Shown piece by piece: positions 16,649-24,307 of a stretch of DNA of 64,000 nt. The translations under genes and the position numbers were made by a program. The first letter of the stretch is position 1, and each line of letters begins with the position of its first letter. The notes below the pieces were generated by a model. It was not told the origin of the DNA, searched no databases, and saw only the letters and a program-made list of their open reading frames with translations. This DNA comes from JBDTSW01 sp963799815 (lineage in GTDB: Bacteria; Actinomycetota; Thermoleophilia; Solirubrobacterales; 70-9), in the NCBI GenBank assembly GCA_963799815.1, contig CAWCYG010000001.1:372001-436000 (forward strand), in the 5' to 3' direction.

Positions 16649-17845
16649 ATGGCCTTGAGCTTCGGGAAAGGCGCGGTGCTCGCTGGGCGCTACCGGCTTG
16701 AGCACGTCGTCGGCGCGGGCGGGATGGCCTCGGTCTGGCTCGCGCGCGACGAGCGCCTCGGGCGAGCGGTGGCGGTCAAGCTGCTCTCCGACAGCCTCGT
16801 TCACGACGACTCATACCTGAAGCGCTTTCGCCGCGAGGCGCGGCTCGCCGCGGGCCTGTCGCATCCGAATCTAGTCGGGGTCTATGACTTCGGGGGCGAG
16901 GATGAGCGTCCGTATCTGGTGATGGAGTACGTCGAGGGCGAAACGCTCGCCGGCCGGATCGCCGAACGGACTGCGCTCGAGTTGGATCCCGCGCGCTTGG
17001 CGCGAGAGCTCCTCGGCGCGCTCGGGCATGTCCACTCCGCGGGGATCGTCCACCGCGACATCAAGCCCGCAAACGTGCTGATCGCGCCCGACGGGAGCGC
17101 CAGGGTGACCGACTTCGGGATCGCGCAGCCGCGCGACGCGACCCGGCTGACGAGCACCGGGCTGGTGATCGGGACCCGCGACTACATCGCGCCCGAGGTA
17201 CTTCGCGGCGAGCACGCGACGGTCCGCTCGGATCTCTACTCCTGCGCGATGGTGCTCCGGAACGCGTTCGGTGACCTGCTGCCGCCGGCCCTCGCGACCC
17301 TCGTCGGCCGTCTCGGCGACGAGGATCCGGCCCGCCGGCCCGAATCCGCCCCATCGGCCCTGGCGGCGCTGGCGGCCTCCGGCGAACCGACCAGTCCGGG
17401 CGCGACCGCGACCGCCCCCGCGCGTCCGCCTGGTGACCGCACGGCCGGGACCATTCCGATCGGCTCCGCCACTGCCTCGAGCTGGCTCCAACCGCGCCTG
17501 CTCGGTGGATTGGCTCTGCTCGCTTCTCTCCTCGTCGTCGGAATCTTGCTGCTCAATGGAGGCGATGAGCCATCCTCGCCAGGCGAGCGACCCAGCGAGG
17601 CCCAAACCGAGACGAGCGATCAGCGCGATCAGGCACGGACGACCGGAAGCGAGGACGCCGCGACTACCGAGACACCAGCGGCGACCGAGACCGCCCCCAC
17701 CGAGACGGCGGAGACCCCGGCGCCGGCTGCACCGTCGGGCAAGCCCGAGAAGGTCAAGCCGAACAAGATCAAGCCGAAGAAGGTCAAGCCTCCGAAGCCG
17801 CCCAAGTCACCGCCCGGCCAGGCCAAGGGCCTTCGCGAGCACTGA
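16649..17845 (+). CDS. Membrane-anchored serine/threonine protein kinase
   Basis: A 398-aa Hanks-type kinase. The N lobe has VVGAGGMASVWLARD and VAVKLL; the catalytic loop is HRDIKPANVL, with DFGIAQ and GTRDYIAPEVL (domain about residues 11-255, somewhat short in the C lobe). One transmembrane helix (LLGGLALLASLLVVGILLL, about 278-297) precedes an extracellular Thr/Ala/Glu-rich then Lys/Pro-rich tail (KPNKIKPKKVKPPKPPK). There are no PASTA repeats. A -10-like TAGCGT (16637-16642) ends 6 nt before ATG, suggesting a leaderless transcript. It opens the second cassette and converges with the DUF3303-like gene. Confidence 0.92.
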   Translation: MALSFGKGAVLAGRYRLEHVVGAGGMASVWLARDERLGRAVAVKLLSDSLVHDDSYLKRFRREARLAAGLSHPNLVGVYDFGGEDERPYLVMEYVEGETLAGRIAERTALELDPARLARELLGALGHVHSAGIVHRDIKPANVLIAPDGSARVTDFGIAQPRDATRLTSTGLVIGTRDYIAPEVLRGEHATVRSDLYSCAMVLRNAFGDLLPPALATLVGRLGDEDPARRPESAPSALAALAASGEPTSPGATATAPARPPGDRTAGTIPIGSATASSWLQPRLLGGLALLASLLVVGILLLNGGDEPSSPGERPSEAQTETSDQRDQARTTGSEDAATTETPAATETAPTETAETPAPAAPSGKPEKVKPNKIKPKKVKPPKPPKSPPGQAKGLREH

Positions 17846-17859
17846 AGAGGGTCGCGGCT

Positions 17860-18177
17860 CTAGAAGATGGTCTCCACCTCGTCGATGAGCGCGAGCGCCT
17901 CCTCCATCGAGTAGGAAGCGTGGATCTTGACCGTGTTCCACTGCATCAGGCGGCTCCGCAAGGAGAATTCCCTGACGGAATCAATGTCGTCCGCCTCGAC
18001 GACCGCAAGGAGAATGTGGTCCGGGCCGAAGACGCGCAACGTGACTATGTCGACGCCGAGCCGGTCGGCAAGTTGCGGGATCTGCTCGGCACCCTCCTTC
18101 AGTATCCGTCGCGTCCGTGAATTGGACGTCGGGCATAGATCCGGCGGATGCTCGGCGATAACGGCAAACGTTGCCAT
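17860..18177 (-). CDS. Small DUF3303-like protein
   Basis: A 105-aa protein starting MATFAVIAEHPPDLCPTSN, with FGPDHILLAVVEADD and MQWNTVKIHASYSMEEALALI. The pattern matches small ferredoxin-fold stress-type proteins I know as DUF3303-like; no enzymatic role is established. ATG 18177 was chosen over the longer frame because family similarity begins there. It lies downstream of, and codirectional with, the DUF1059-SRPBCC gene 28 nt away and is probably cotranscribed. Confidence 0.7.
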   Translation of the reverse strand: MATFAVIAEHPPDLCPTSNSRTRRILKEGAEQIPQLADRLGVDIVTLRVFGPDHILLAVVEADDIDSVREFSLRSRLMQWNTVKIHASYSMEEALALIDEVETIF

Positions 18178-18205
18178 GTCGACCTCCTTGTCGTGGTCGG
18201 TTCGA

Positions 18206-18823
18206 TTACGTCGTCGGGTCGGTGTGTGGGCGGCTACCCGGGCCTCCGAGGACCTGCTGGAGCCGCTCCAGGCTTTCGGTCCAGCCGCGTTCATGTAGGG
18301 CGAGTCGCCCTGGCGTGACGAAGCCGCCCTGGGTGAGCTGGACCTCGGCCCCCGCCTCTCGCTCGTGGATGGAGAGGGTCACGACCGTCTCCCGATCGTC
18401 CGGAGCGGGGGGGTCCCATCGAAACGTGTAACTCAGTCGGGCCGGACGATCAACCTGGCGGAACTCGCCCGAGAGGTGGAAGAGATCGCCATCCGGGGGC
18501 TGCATGGCGATCCGATAGCTGCCGCCGACACGTGGCTCGAACTCAACCTCGGGAACCGTGAACCCTGACGGGCCCCACCACCTCGCGAGCAGCTCCGGAT
18601 CGGTCAGCGCTCGGTAGACGACCGCCTGGGGGAAGCACAGCACGCGCCTCAAGCGCAGCACCAGCCCGTCGCTTGCCGCCGCGACGATGTCGTCGCTGAG
18701 GACCTTCCCGACCAGCTCAGGATGGGTTTCGGCCAGGTGGCGCTTCACGTTCGCCACCAATTCGTCGTCGTCCGCACCACGGATGACGACCCCATCCCGC
18801 TCACACTCGAACTCCTTGGCCAT
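18206..18823 (-). CDS. DUF1059-AHSA1/SRPBCC fusion protein
   Basis: A 205-aa protein in two parts. Residues 1-55 (KEFECERDGVVIRGADDDELV, HLAETHPELVGKV) are a DUF1059 domain, although the second Cys of the usual CxC is missing. Residues about 60-190 are an AHSA1-type SRPBCC domain (VVYRALTDPELLARWWGPSG, VGGSYRIAMQPPDG, LSYTFRWDPP). ATG 18823 is preceded by GAGGAG at good spacing. It is divergent from the BTAD regulator, with repeats in between. A stand-alone DUF1059 protein sits in the same cassette at 19666. Confidence 0.8.
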   Translation of the reverse strand: MAKEFECERDGVVIRGADDDELVANVKRHLAETHPELVGKVLSDDIVAAASDGLVLRLRRVLCFPQAVVYRALTDPELLARWWGPSGFTVPEVEFEPRVGGSYRIAMQPPDGDLFHLSGEFRQVDRPARLSYTFRWDPPAPDDRETVVTLSIHEREAGAEVQLTQGGFVTPGRLALHERGWTESLERLQQVLGGPGSRPHTDPTT

Positions 18824-18858
18824 CTTCACTCCTCGTCGTGGGAAGGCGATGGTCGCGG

Positions 18859-18891
18859 TCAGGCTTTCATCGACCTTTCGTCGACCTTTCT
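18859..18891 (+). promoter_or_regulatory. Tandem 11-bp direct repeats, candidate BTAD/SARP operator
   Basis: Three head-to-tail 11-mers: TCAGGCTTTCA (18859-18869), TCGACCTTTCG (18870-18880) and TCGACCTTTCT (18881-18891). The last two differ at one base. SARP-type regulators with a winged helix plus BTAD are known to bind direct repeats one helical turn apart. These lie in the divergent gap before the regulator itself, upstream of a -10-like TAGGCT (18897-18902). Autoregulation is inferred. Confidence 0.5.
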
Positions 18892-18911
18892 AGCTCTAGG
18901 CTTGGTCGGCG

Positions 18912-19682
18912 ATGAAGGAACCACGAGCGACGCGGATCCAGCTTTGCGGCCGGCTGGTGGTTGAGCTGGACGGCGTGCACGTGGAGGACGAGCTGCCGGG
19001 TGCGAAGGGCAGGCTGCTATTCGCCTACCTGGTGCTCAACCGGGATCGGCGGATGAGCCGCGACGAGCTGCTGACGGCCGTCTATGGAAACGAGGCATCG
19101 CCGGACCAGCATCCGAGCCTAAGCGTCCTGCTCTCGAAGCTGCGCGGCGTGATCGGCCCGGAGCTCCTGGCCGGACGATCGGAGATCGAGATCGTACTGC
19201 CGCGTGACGCGTTCGTCGACGTCGAGGCCGCCCGCGAGGCGCTTCACCGGGCCGAGTCGCACGTCGCAGCGAGCGAGTGGGCCGAGTCCTGGGGCCCAGC
19301 CGGCGTCGCCTACCACGTGGCCCGCAGACCACTGCTCCAGGGCGAGGATCGCCCCTGGCTCGACGAGTGGCGGCGCCGGCTCGAAGAGGTCAAGCTGCGC
19401 GGGCTCGAGTGCTTCGCGGAGGCAAGGCTCGGCCTCGGCGGCCGCACGCTGTCCCAGGCCGAGGATTGCGCACGCCTGCTGATCGAGATGGCTCCCTACC
19501 GCGAGACCGGTCACCGGATCCTGATCGAGGCGCTCGAGCGGCGTGGAAACCTCGCTGAGGCGCTGCTCGCATACGAACGCCTACGCGTGCTACTGCGCGA
19601 CCAGCTCGGCATCGCCCCCAGCCCGGCTACGCAAAGTGTGCACCGCCGACTGCTGGGCGAGAAAACTACGACTTCGGCTTAG
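18912..19682 (+). CDS. SARP-like transcriptional regulator (winged helix plus BTAD)
   Basis: A 256-aa activator-like protein: OmpR-type winged-helix DNA-binding domain (residues 5-95; LCGRLVVELDG, PGAKGRLLFAYLVLNRDRRM, LSKLRGVIG) followed by a bacterial transcriptional activation domain (about 98-245; CFAEARLGLGGRTLSQAEDC, LAYERLRVLLRDQLGIAPSP). It has no NB-ARC or TPR extension. ATG 18912 has no Shine-Dalgarno but a TAGGCT box nine bases upstream, so it is probably leaderless. The divergent DUF1059-SRPBCC gene is a likely target. Its 3' end overlaps the convergent DUF1059 gene by 17 nt. Confidence 0.88.
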   Translation: MKEPRATRIQLCGRLVVELDGVHVEDELPGAKGRLLFAYLVLNRDRRMSRDELLTAVYGNEASPDQHPSLSVLLSKLRGVIGPELLAGRSEIEIVLPRDAFVDVEAAREALHRAESHVAASEWAESWGPAGVAYHVARRPLLQGEDRPWLDEWRRRLEEVKLRGLECFAEARLGLGGRTLSQAEDCARLLIEMAPYRETGHRILIEALERRGNLAEALLAYERLRVLLRDQLGIAPSPATQSVHRRLLGEKTTTSA

Positions 19683-19836
19683 GTATCTCCTCTGCCTGGG
19701 CCAGGAGGTCCTCGCGAGTCACCTTGCCGACGAGGTCAGGATGGTCCTCCCGGATGTGCGCTTGGGCGTGCTGCCAGAGCTCCTCGTCGTCCTCACCCTT
19801 GACCAGGCGACCACACACGCACGGGATCTGCTTCAC
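19666..19836 (-). CDS. Stand-alone DUF1059 protein
   Basis: A 56-aa protein starting at GTG 19836: MKQIPCVCGRLVKGEDDEEL, then HAQAHIREDHPDLVGKVTRE. It has the CxC near the N terminus and the HxxxDHPD segment typical of DUF1059. It aligns by eye with the N-terminal domain of the protein at 18206-18823, so the two are paralogous within one cassette. It converges with, and overlaps, the BTAD gene. Function unknown. Confidence 0.72.
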   Translation of the reverse strand: MKQIPCVCGRLVKGEDDEELWQHAQAHIREDHPDLVGKVTREDLLAQAEEIPKPKS

Positions 19837-19865
19837 GGCCCTTCATCGTATGCGACAGAGCTGAA

Positions 19866-19881
19866 CACCCAGGTAGCTCCA
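19866..19881 (+). repeat. tRNA-Ala 3'-half remnant R2a (internal deletion)
   Basis: CACCCAGG joined directly to TAGCTCCA: the T arm is missing. It lies 36 nt before a second remnant, making a doublet at this boundary. Confidence 0.6.
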
Positions 19882-19917
19882 TCTCTTCGGTGAGATCAGC
19901 GAGCGATGTAATCAAGC

Positions 19918-19945
19918 GGCGCCGGTTCGAGTCCGGCCAGCTCCA
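19918..19945 (+). repeat. tRNA-Ala 3'-half remnant R2b
   Basis: The T arm GCCGG-TTCGAGT-CCGGC plus CAGCTCCA; the anticodon-loop part is not recognisable. The T stem is of the second (GCCGG) type. A tail containing GGAGGCGCTTGCTCCTCGCG follows. Confidence 0.8.
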
Positions 19946-20010
19946 TCGGGGGGTTGCGCTATCGGACCCGAGGAGGCGCTTGCTCCTCGCGCAAAGCCGG
20001 ACCGAGGTGA

Positions 20011-20619
20011 TTAGTTCGAAGGTAGTGGCACGTCGAGAATGACTTCGATGGTGTCGCGCACCTTGAGCGCGCCCATCATCGCCCGGTAGGGCTTGATCCC
20101 CCATTCGCTCTGGGTTACGGGCAGCGTCCCACGCACGCGTCCGTCAGCCGCCGCGGTGAGCTCGAAGCTCGCCGGCCGCCTCGTACCCGCGAGCTCGAGT
20201 TCGCCGCGGACGGTCAGTGTGCCGTTTCCAGACTCGACCGCGGTCGAGCGGAAGACAATCGGCCGTCCCCCCAGGATCGTCTCGTCGATGGTCTTGCGGA
20301 TGTCGCCACGGTCCTTGTCGGTAAGTGGCTTAACGCCACGCAACCCATCGCGCACCTGAAGTGAGCGCGGGTCCGCGTCGAGTTGGACAGCGGAGAGCGT
20401 TCCATCCTCCCGAACCTCAGCCGTGGCCTCCCACTGCCCGACATCGATGATCAGGTCGTGGCCGACCTTCTGTGCAAGGCCCTCCCGGTACGTTCGTACC
20501 TGCAACGTGCCGTCCTCACGGCCGACCCTATGCCTGCCAGCTCGAAACGCCACAGCGCGATCGTATTCGCTCGCCGCCGAGGTCGCCCGCTCCCCAGCAT
20601 GCCGGCGGTACCACGCCAC
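20011..20619 (-). CDS. YceI-family protein
   Basis: A 202-aa lipocalin-like YceI protein; such proteins bind isoprenoid-type lipids. The domain spans about residues 35-200 (VGHDLIIDVGQWEATAEV, ILGGRPIVFRSTAVESGNG, VRGELELAGTRRPASFEL). No signal peptide is evident, unlike many family members. The listed GTG abuts the stop of the upstream membrane protein gene with no gap, so they are translationally coupled; a later GTG or TTG would also leave the domain intact. Confidence 0.78.
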   Translation of the reverse strand: MAWYRRHAGERATSAASEYDRAVAFRAGRHRVGREDGTLQVRTYREGLAQKVGHDLIIDVGQWEATAEVREDGTLSAVQLDADPRSLQVRDGLRGVKPLTDKDRGDIRKTIDETILGGRPIVFRSTAVESGNGTLTVRGELELAGTRRPASFELTAAADGRVRGTLPVTQSEWGIKPYRAMMGALKVRDTIEVILDVPLPSN

Positions 20620-21951
20620 TCACGTCGCTTCCGATGCGTGCGTAGCCACGGCAAGGCGTTCGATCTCGTAGCGGAGGGTGAGGAATCGGTGTCCGGCCAG
20701 GGAGAAGCTGTGGTCTGTCTTCAGCTCGCCTTCGGCGACGTAGACGAAGATGTGTTCCTGGAAATAGAGCAACTTGAGAACTGTCAGGGCGTCTCTCTCG
20801 CTGTCGACGGAGCTCAGGTAGTGGCCTGTAAATGCGAGCTCGGTTCGCGACGTCAATACAAAGTCATGCTCACCGGCGTTCTGGGGAAGCAGGGTGGCGG
20901 TGAAGTTGGCGCTTGGGATCGGAAAACCGACGCTCACATAGCCGCGGTCCTCGTGCCTAAAGCTCGTGTAGATGCCGACGTAGATCGGCTTGCCCGAGTC
21001 CGCGTAGGTCCGAATCCAGCCCCGGATGTCGATCGCCTCGTTGTCGTCCAGAGCGATCGTGTCGATCGTGCTGATCATTCCCCGCTGGGCCTCTTCGATG
21101 TTCGACGGGATCGCGGCCTGTCCGAGCGGCTGCGCAACCAGCAACTTGAAGATCTCGTACCCGGGCTTCATCCAGCGCCGCCACTCGGGAATGATCGAGA
21201 GCTTGAAACGGCTCGTGTGCTCGTAGAACTCGCGGATCAGGGGATGCACCCGGCCCGGGTCGAAGGTCGGCCCGTTCAAGCCGTCGAACGAGGCGAGAAT
21301 TCCGACGTCGGGCAGGTTGCGGCGGAAGGTGCCGCCCCGGAGCGTCGCCAGCTGCTCGACATAATCGGCGCCGACGTACCGCGAGCGCGCCTCGAAGGGC
21401 ACGACATATCGCAGCTCCGCCGCCGGTACCTCCTCGGCCATCACGCGGACCAGGGGCCGATCACGGTAGGCGATCGCGGCGGCCACGCGGTAGACGATCG
21501 CCACTGCCGCTGCTACCAGCGCCGACTCGAGACCGGCGTCGAGAGCTTCGAACAGAACCCCCAGGGCTGCGCCGATCAAGAGTCCGAGAGCCGCCTTCCC
21601 CGGGCGTAGACCGAGCAGACCGAGGAGTGCACCGCTGATGATCGCGGTGAGCAGGAGCTCGTCGGGACCGTAGATCAGGCCGAGCAACCAGCCGAACAGG
21701 GCCATCAGCAGGGCGCTGCTGAAGATGCGCTGCCAGAGCGGCTTGATCTCGCCGACGCTCCTGCTCATCGTCGTGATGACCTCGGCGGGTGCGTACACGG
21801 CGGCACAGACGACGGCGCCAACGCCCGCCCCGACTCCGTCGATCGCAGCGCCCAGCACGGCGCCCGACGCAGCGCCCAGGGCTACTCCCCACACCGCCGC
21901 GTCGCGGAGCTGGCCGGAACGGCTCCGCCTGCGTCGATCCGGATCAGCCAT
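20620..21951 (-). CDS. Polytopic membrane protein of unknown function with a soluble C-terminal domain
   Basis: A 443-aa protein. Residues about 18-165 contain five or six hydrophobic, Gly/Ala-rich segments (WGVALGAASGAVLGAAIDGV, ALLMALFGWLLGLIYG, LGLLIGAALGVLFEAL). From about residue 180 a long soluble domain follows, with distinctive WRRWMKPGYEIFKLLVAQPL, DRGYVSVGFPIPSANFTATL and FSLAGHRFLTLRYEI. I do not recognise the soluble domain; the wording recalls uncharacterised YndJ-like tails, but this is not firm. The YceI gene directly downstream suggests a joint role in lipid or envelope handling. Confidence 0.6.
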   Translation of the reverse strand: MADPDRRRRSRSGQLRDAAVWGVALGAASGAVLGAAIDGVGAGVGAVVCAAVYAPAEVITTMSRSVGEIKPLWQRIFSSALLMALFGWLLGLIYGPDELLLTAIISGALLGLLGLRPGKAALGLLIGAALGVLFEALDAGLESALVAAAVAIVYRVAAAIAYRDRPLVRVMAEEVPAAELRYVVPFEARSRYVGADYVEQLATLRGGTFRRNLPDVGILASFDGLNGPTFDPGRVHPLIREFYEHTSRFKLSIIPEWRRWMKPGYEIFKLLVAQPLGQAAIPSNIEEAQRGMISTIDTIALDDNEAIDIRGWIRTYADSGKPIYVGIYTSFRHEDRGYVSVGFPIPSANFTATLLPQNAGEHDFVLTSRTELAFTGHYLSSVDSERDALTVLKLLYFQEHIFVYVAEGELKTDHSFSLAGHRFLTLRYEIERLAVATHASEAT

Positions 21952-22008
21952 GCCCGGAGTATCCCGGCATCGCGAGCGCCGGCTGTCGATCTCATAGGAT
22001 CGGGCTAG

Positions 22009-22383
22009 ATGGAGGAACGGGATCTAGCGGTCACCCTGGCACGCGGAAGGATCGCCTTCGGCGTCGTGTCGCTCCTTACGCCAGGCCTCGTGGCACGCAC
22101 GATGACCGGCGGTGGCCGCTCCGAGGACGGGATGCGCCTGTTCGTACGCATGATCGGCGCCCGCGATCTCGGAGTCGGCCTCGGGCTCGAGGTCGCCCTG
22201 GACCGCGACGCCCCCACGCGCGGCTGGCTCGAAGCGTCAGCGGTGATCGACGGCATCGACGCAGTCGCATGCCTGTTCGCCCGCCACCACCTGCGCCCAG
22301 GCGTCTTCCCCGGCACCCTCGGCCTAGCAGCTACCGGGTCGCTCCTGAGCGCCTGGCTGGCACGCCAGCTCGATCCCGCTTGA
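22009..22383 (+). CDS. DUF4267-like small membrane protein
   Basis: A 124-aa protein with three to four weakly hydrophobic helices; VRMIGARDLGVGLGLEVAL and WLEASAVIDGIDAVACLF are typical of DUF4267-like membrane proteins. A TAGGAT box (21995-22000) ends 8 nt before ATG, indicating its own leaderless promoter, divergent from the membrane protein gene. It ends 72 nt before remnant R3. Confidence 0.65.
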   Translation: MEERDLAVTLARGRIAFGVVSLLTPGLVARTMTGGGRSEDGMRLFVRMIGARDLGVGLGLEVALDRDAPTRGWLEASAVIDGIDAVACLFARHHLRPGVFPGTLGLAATGSLLSAWLARQLDPA

Positions 22384-22454
22384 GCCGCTAGGGCTCGACG
22401 AACCGCTTCACGAACGCCGCTGGTCGCCACTTCTGCTTCAGTGAGGCACCCCGC

Positions 22455-22495
22455 ATCGCACCCAGGAGGTCGTCGTTCTAGTCCGACTAGCTCCA
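22455..22495 (+). repeat. tRNA-Ala 3'-half remnant R3
   Basis: Starts at ATCGCACCCAGGAGGTC, identical to the tRNA from the anticodon loop on. The T arm is mutated (GTCG-TTCTAGTC-CGAC, still self-complementary) and TAGCTCCA is intact. The preceding bases CCGC recur at R6 and R12. The tail 22496-22556 contains GCCGAGGCCC and CTCCTGCTTCTCGCG. Confidence 0.88.
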
Positions 22496-22614
22496 TCTTC
22501 GAGTTGACCTGCCCAAACGCCGAGGCCCGTCCGCGGCTCCTGCTTCTCGCGTAATGCAGGAGCCCCGACCGTCGACACGGAAGGTCGTGCTCCACGGGGT
22601 TCGGCTGCAGGCGA

Positions 22615-23280
22615 CTAAGAACCGCGAGCGATGGCCCGTTCCATCGCCTCAAGCGGTCTCTCTATCACCTTGCCGTGCCCGGGTGCCAGTCGGGCCGGCT
22701 CCAGTGTGCACAACGCCCGCGCGCTTTCCAGCTCCGTGGGCCGGTGCCAGGTGAACAGGACGAGCGGGAAGAACGGATTCAGTTTCGCCGAGGTTGCGAC
22801 GCCGCCGATCGTCGCGTAGACGTCGCCGCAGTACACCGTGCTGTCTCGGGGGTCGAGGAAGGCGACGTGGCCCGGGGTATGCCCGGGGGTCGCGACCACC
22901 TCGAGCGAACCGACCCGATCACCCGGGTTGACGGTGCGGTCCGGCTTGGTCTCGGCGCCCGGGTAGCCGCCGCGAAGCTTGTCGTTCGGCTCGTCGGGAT
23001 CGAGGCTCATGTCCTTGGCCAGCAGCCGGGCGTCGCGGGTCGAGATGATCACCTCCGCCTCGGGGAGGCGCTCCTTCAGTGCATCGAGCGAGCCGATGTG
23101 GTCGGCGTGGGCGTGGGTAAGCAGGATGCGGACGATGGGAGCACCAATCGACTCGGCGCCGGCGATTACCTTGCCGGCGGAGCCGCCGATCATCGTGTCG
23201 ATCAGGGTCAACCCGTCGTCTTCGCGCACGAGGTAGGCGTTCACAAATCCCAGTCGACTGATTCGATTCATCTCCGCCAC
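22615..23280 (-). CDS. MBL-fold metallo-hydrolase
   Basis: A 221-aa metallo-beta-lactamase-fold hydrolase of the glyoxalase-II-like group. Metal ligands are visible in THAHADHIGSLD (about residues 56-67), PGHTPGH, CGDVYA and APGHGK. The substrate is unknown; thioester or lactone hydrolysis is typical. GTG 23280 is chosen because a TAGCCT box (minus strand, 23295-23290) lies nine bases upstream; ATG 23271 is the alternative. It is the only gene of the cassette R3-R4. Confidence 0.88.
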   Translation of the reverse strand: MAEMNRISRLGFVNAYLVREDDGLTLIDTMIGGSAGKVIAGAESIGAPIVRILLTHAHADHIGSLDALKERLPEAEVIISTRDARLLAKDMSLDPDEPNDKLRGGYPGAETKPDRTVNPGDRVGSLEVVATPGHTPGHVAFLDPRDSTVYCGDVYATIGGVATSAKLNPFFPLVLFTWHRPTELESARALCTLEPARLAPGHGKVIERPLEAMERAIARGS

Positions 23281-23289
23281 AGCTGGCCC

Positions 23290-23295
23290 AGGCTA
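23290..23295 (-). promoter_or_regulatory. -10-like TAGCCT box before the MBL hydrolase
   Basis: TAGCCT on the minus strand, nine bases before GTG 23280. It matches the TAnnnT box seen at the same distance before many other starts in this window and decides GTG 23280 over ATG 23271. Confidence 0.4.
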
Positions 23296-23361
23296 GCTCT
23301 ATCGACGGCCGGCGGTGTACCTCTCATCGAGCAGCCAACCGACCGCTCGAGGCATCCTCGC

Positions 23362-23403
23362 ATCGCACCCAGGAGGTCGGGGGTTCGAGTCCCCCTAGCT
23401 CCA
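23362..23403 (+). repeat. tRNA-Ala 3'-half remnant R4 (perfect 42-nt copy)
   Basis: All 42 bases equal positions 14240-14281 of the intact tRNA gene, starting exactly at the first anticodon-loop base. The preceding bases (CCTCGC) are not those of the tRNA. The tail 23404-23457 begins CTTTTTCGGGGTCTGCG and includes CGCCGAATCC. Confidence 0.95.
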
Positions 23404-23484
23404 CTTTTTCGGGGTCTGCGCCAACGCCGAATCCGTCTCGAGGGTCCTTCTCTCGTGCATTTCGACAGCGAGCCCGATTCGGGC

Positions 23485-23490
23485 TACGGT
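23485..23490 (+). promoter_or_regulatory. -10-like TACGGT box before the alpha/beta hydrolase
   Basis: TACGGT ends 6 nt before GTG 23497, with TTCGAC (23461-23466) 18 nt upstream as a weak -35. It supports GTG 23497 as a leaderless start rather than GTG 23455. Confidence 0.4.
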
Positions 23491-23496
23491 TCGCGC

Positions 23497-24285
23497 GTGA
23501 GCCGGATTGAGCGGTTCGAATCCGCGGACGGGACAATTCTTGCGTGCGATGTCGCGGGAGACGGACCGCCACTTGTGCTCGTGCACGGGAGCTGCGCCGA
23601 CCACACGCGCTGGGCGCCCGTGATCACCGACCTCAGCGCCGACTTCACGACCTACGCGATGGATCGACGCGGGCGAGGGACGAGCGCAGATGCCAAGGAG
23701 TACTCGATCGAGCTGGAGTTCGAAGATGTCGCGGCCGTGATCGACGGGATCGGAGGCGACGTCGATGTGCTCGGTCACTCCTACGGTGCCGTGTGCTCGT
23801 TGGAGGCGACGCTGCGCGCCCCGCGAGTCCGGCGGCTCGTCCTGTATGAGCCGCCGCTACCGGTCGGCATCGAGATCTACCCGCCCGGTTTGATCGAGCG
23901 GCTGGACCAGCTCCTGGCCGCAGGAGACGATGACGGTGTCGTGGCGACCTTCTTCCGGGAGGTCGTCAGGATGCCTGAGGCCGAGCTGGACATCGTGCGC
24001 GCCGATCCGAGCTGGGAGGCACGGGTGGCGGCGGCTCACACGATTCCTCGTGAGCTGCGGATCGCCGATGCCTACGACCCCGACTTCGAGCGCTTCGCCA
24101 CGCTGCGCGTTCCCACGCTCCTGCTCTTGGGCGGTGACAGCCCGTCGTTCCTCGTCGACCCAACGCGTCGCCTGCACGAATCCATCTCCGAGTCGCAGCT
24201 GACGGTGATGCCGGGCCAGCAGCACGTCGCGATGAACACGGCACCCGATCTGTTCCTGGAGCAGGTCATCGGCTTCCTCGCCTGA
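23497..24285 (+). CDS. Alpha/beta hydrolase
   Basis: A 262-aa alpha/beta-hydrolase-fold enzyme. The oxyanion region is LVLVHGSCADHTRW (about residues 27-40), MDRRGRGTS follows strand 4, and the nucleophile elbow is GHSYGA (Ser about 94). The acid is in LLLGGDSP, and the catalytic His is in GQQHVAM near the C terminus. Probably an esterase or similar; substrate unknown. It fills the cassette between R4 and R5 alone and ends 22 nt before R5. Confidence 0.88.
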   Translation: MSRIERFESADGTILACDVAGDGPPLVLVHGSCADHTRWAPVITDLSADFTTYAMDRRGRGTSADAKEYSIELEFEDVAAVIDGIGGDVDVLGHSYGAVCSLEATLRAPRVRRLVLYEPPLPVGIEIYPPGLIERLDQLLAAGDDDGVVATFFREVVRMPEAELDIVRADPSWEARVAAAHTIPRELRIADAYDPDFERFATLRVPTLLLLGGDSPSFLVDPTRRLHESISESQLTVMPGQQHVAMNTAPDLFLEQVIGFLA

Positions 24286-24307
24286 CGATGGGGCGAGGGA
24301 GCTCGAG

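Noticed and set aside
22675..23400. Plus-strand extension of the alpha/beta hydrolase frame through the MBL gene and remnant R4
   Set aside because: The frame is open by chance opposite the MBL hydrolase; a protein read through the tRNA remnant is not plausible, and a -10-like box precedes GTG 23497.
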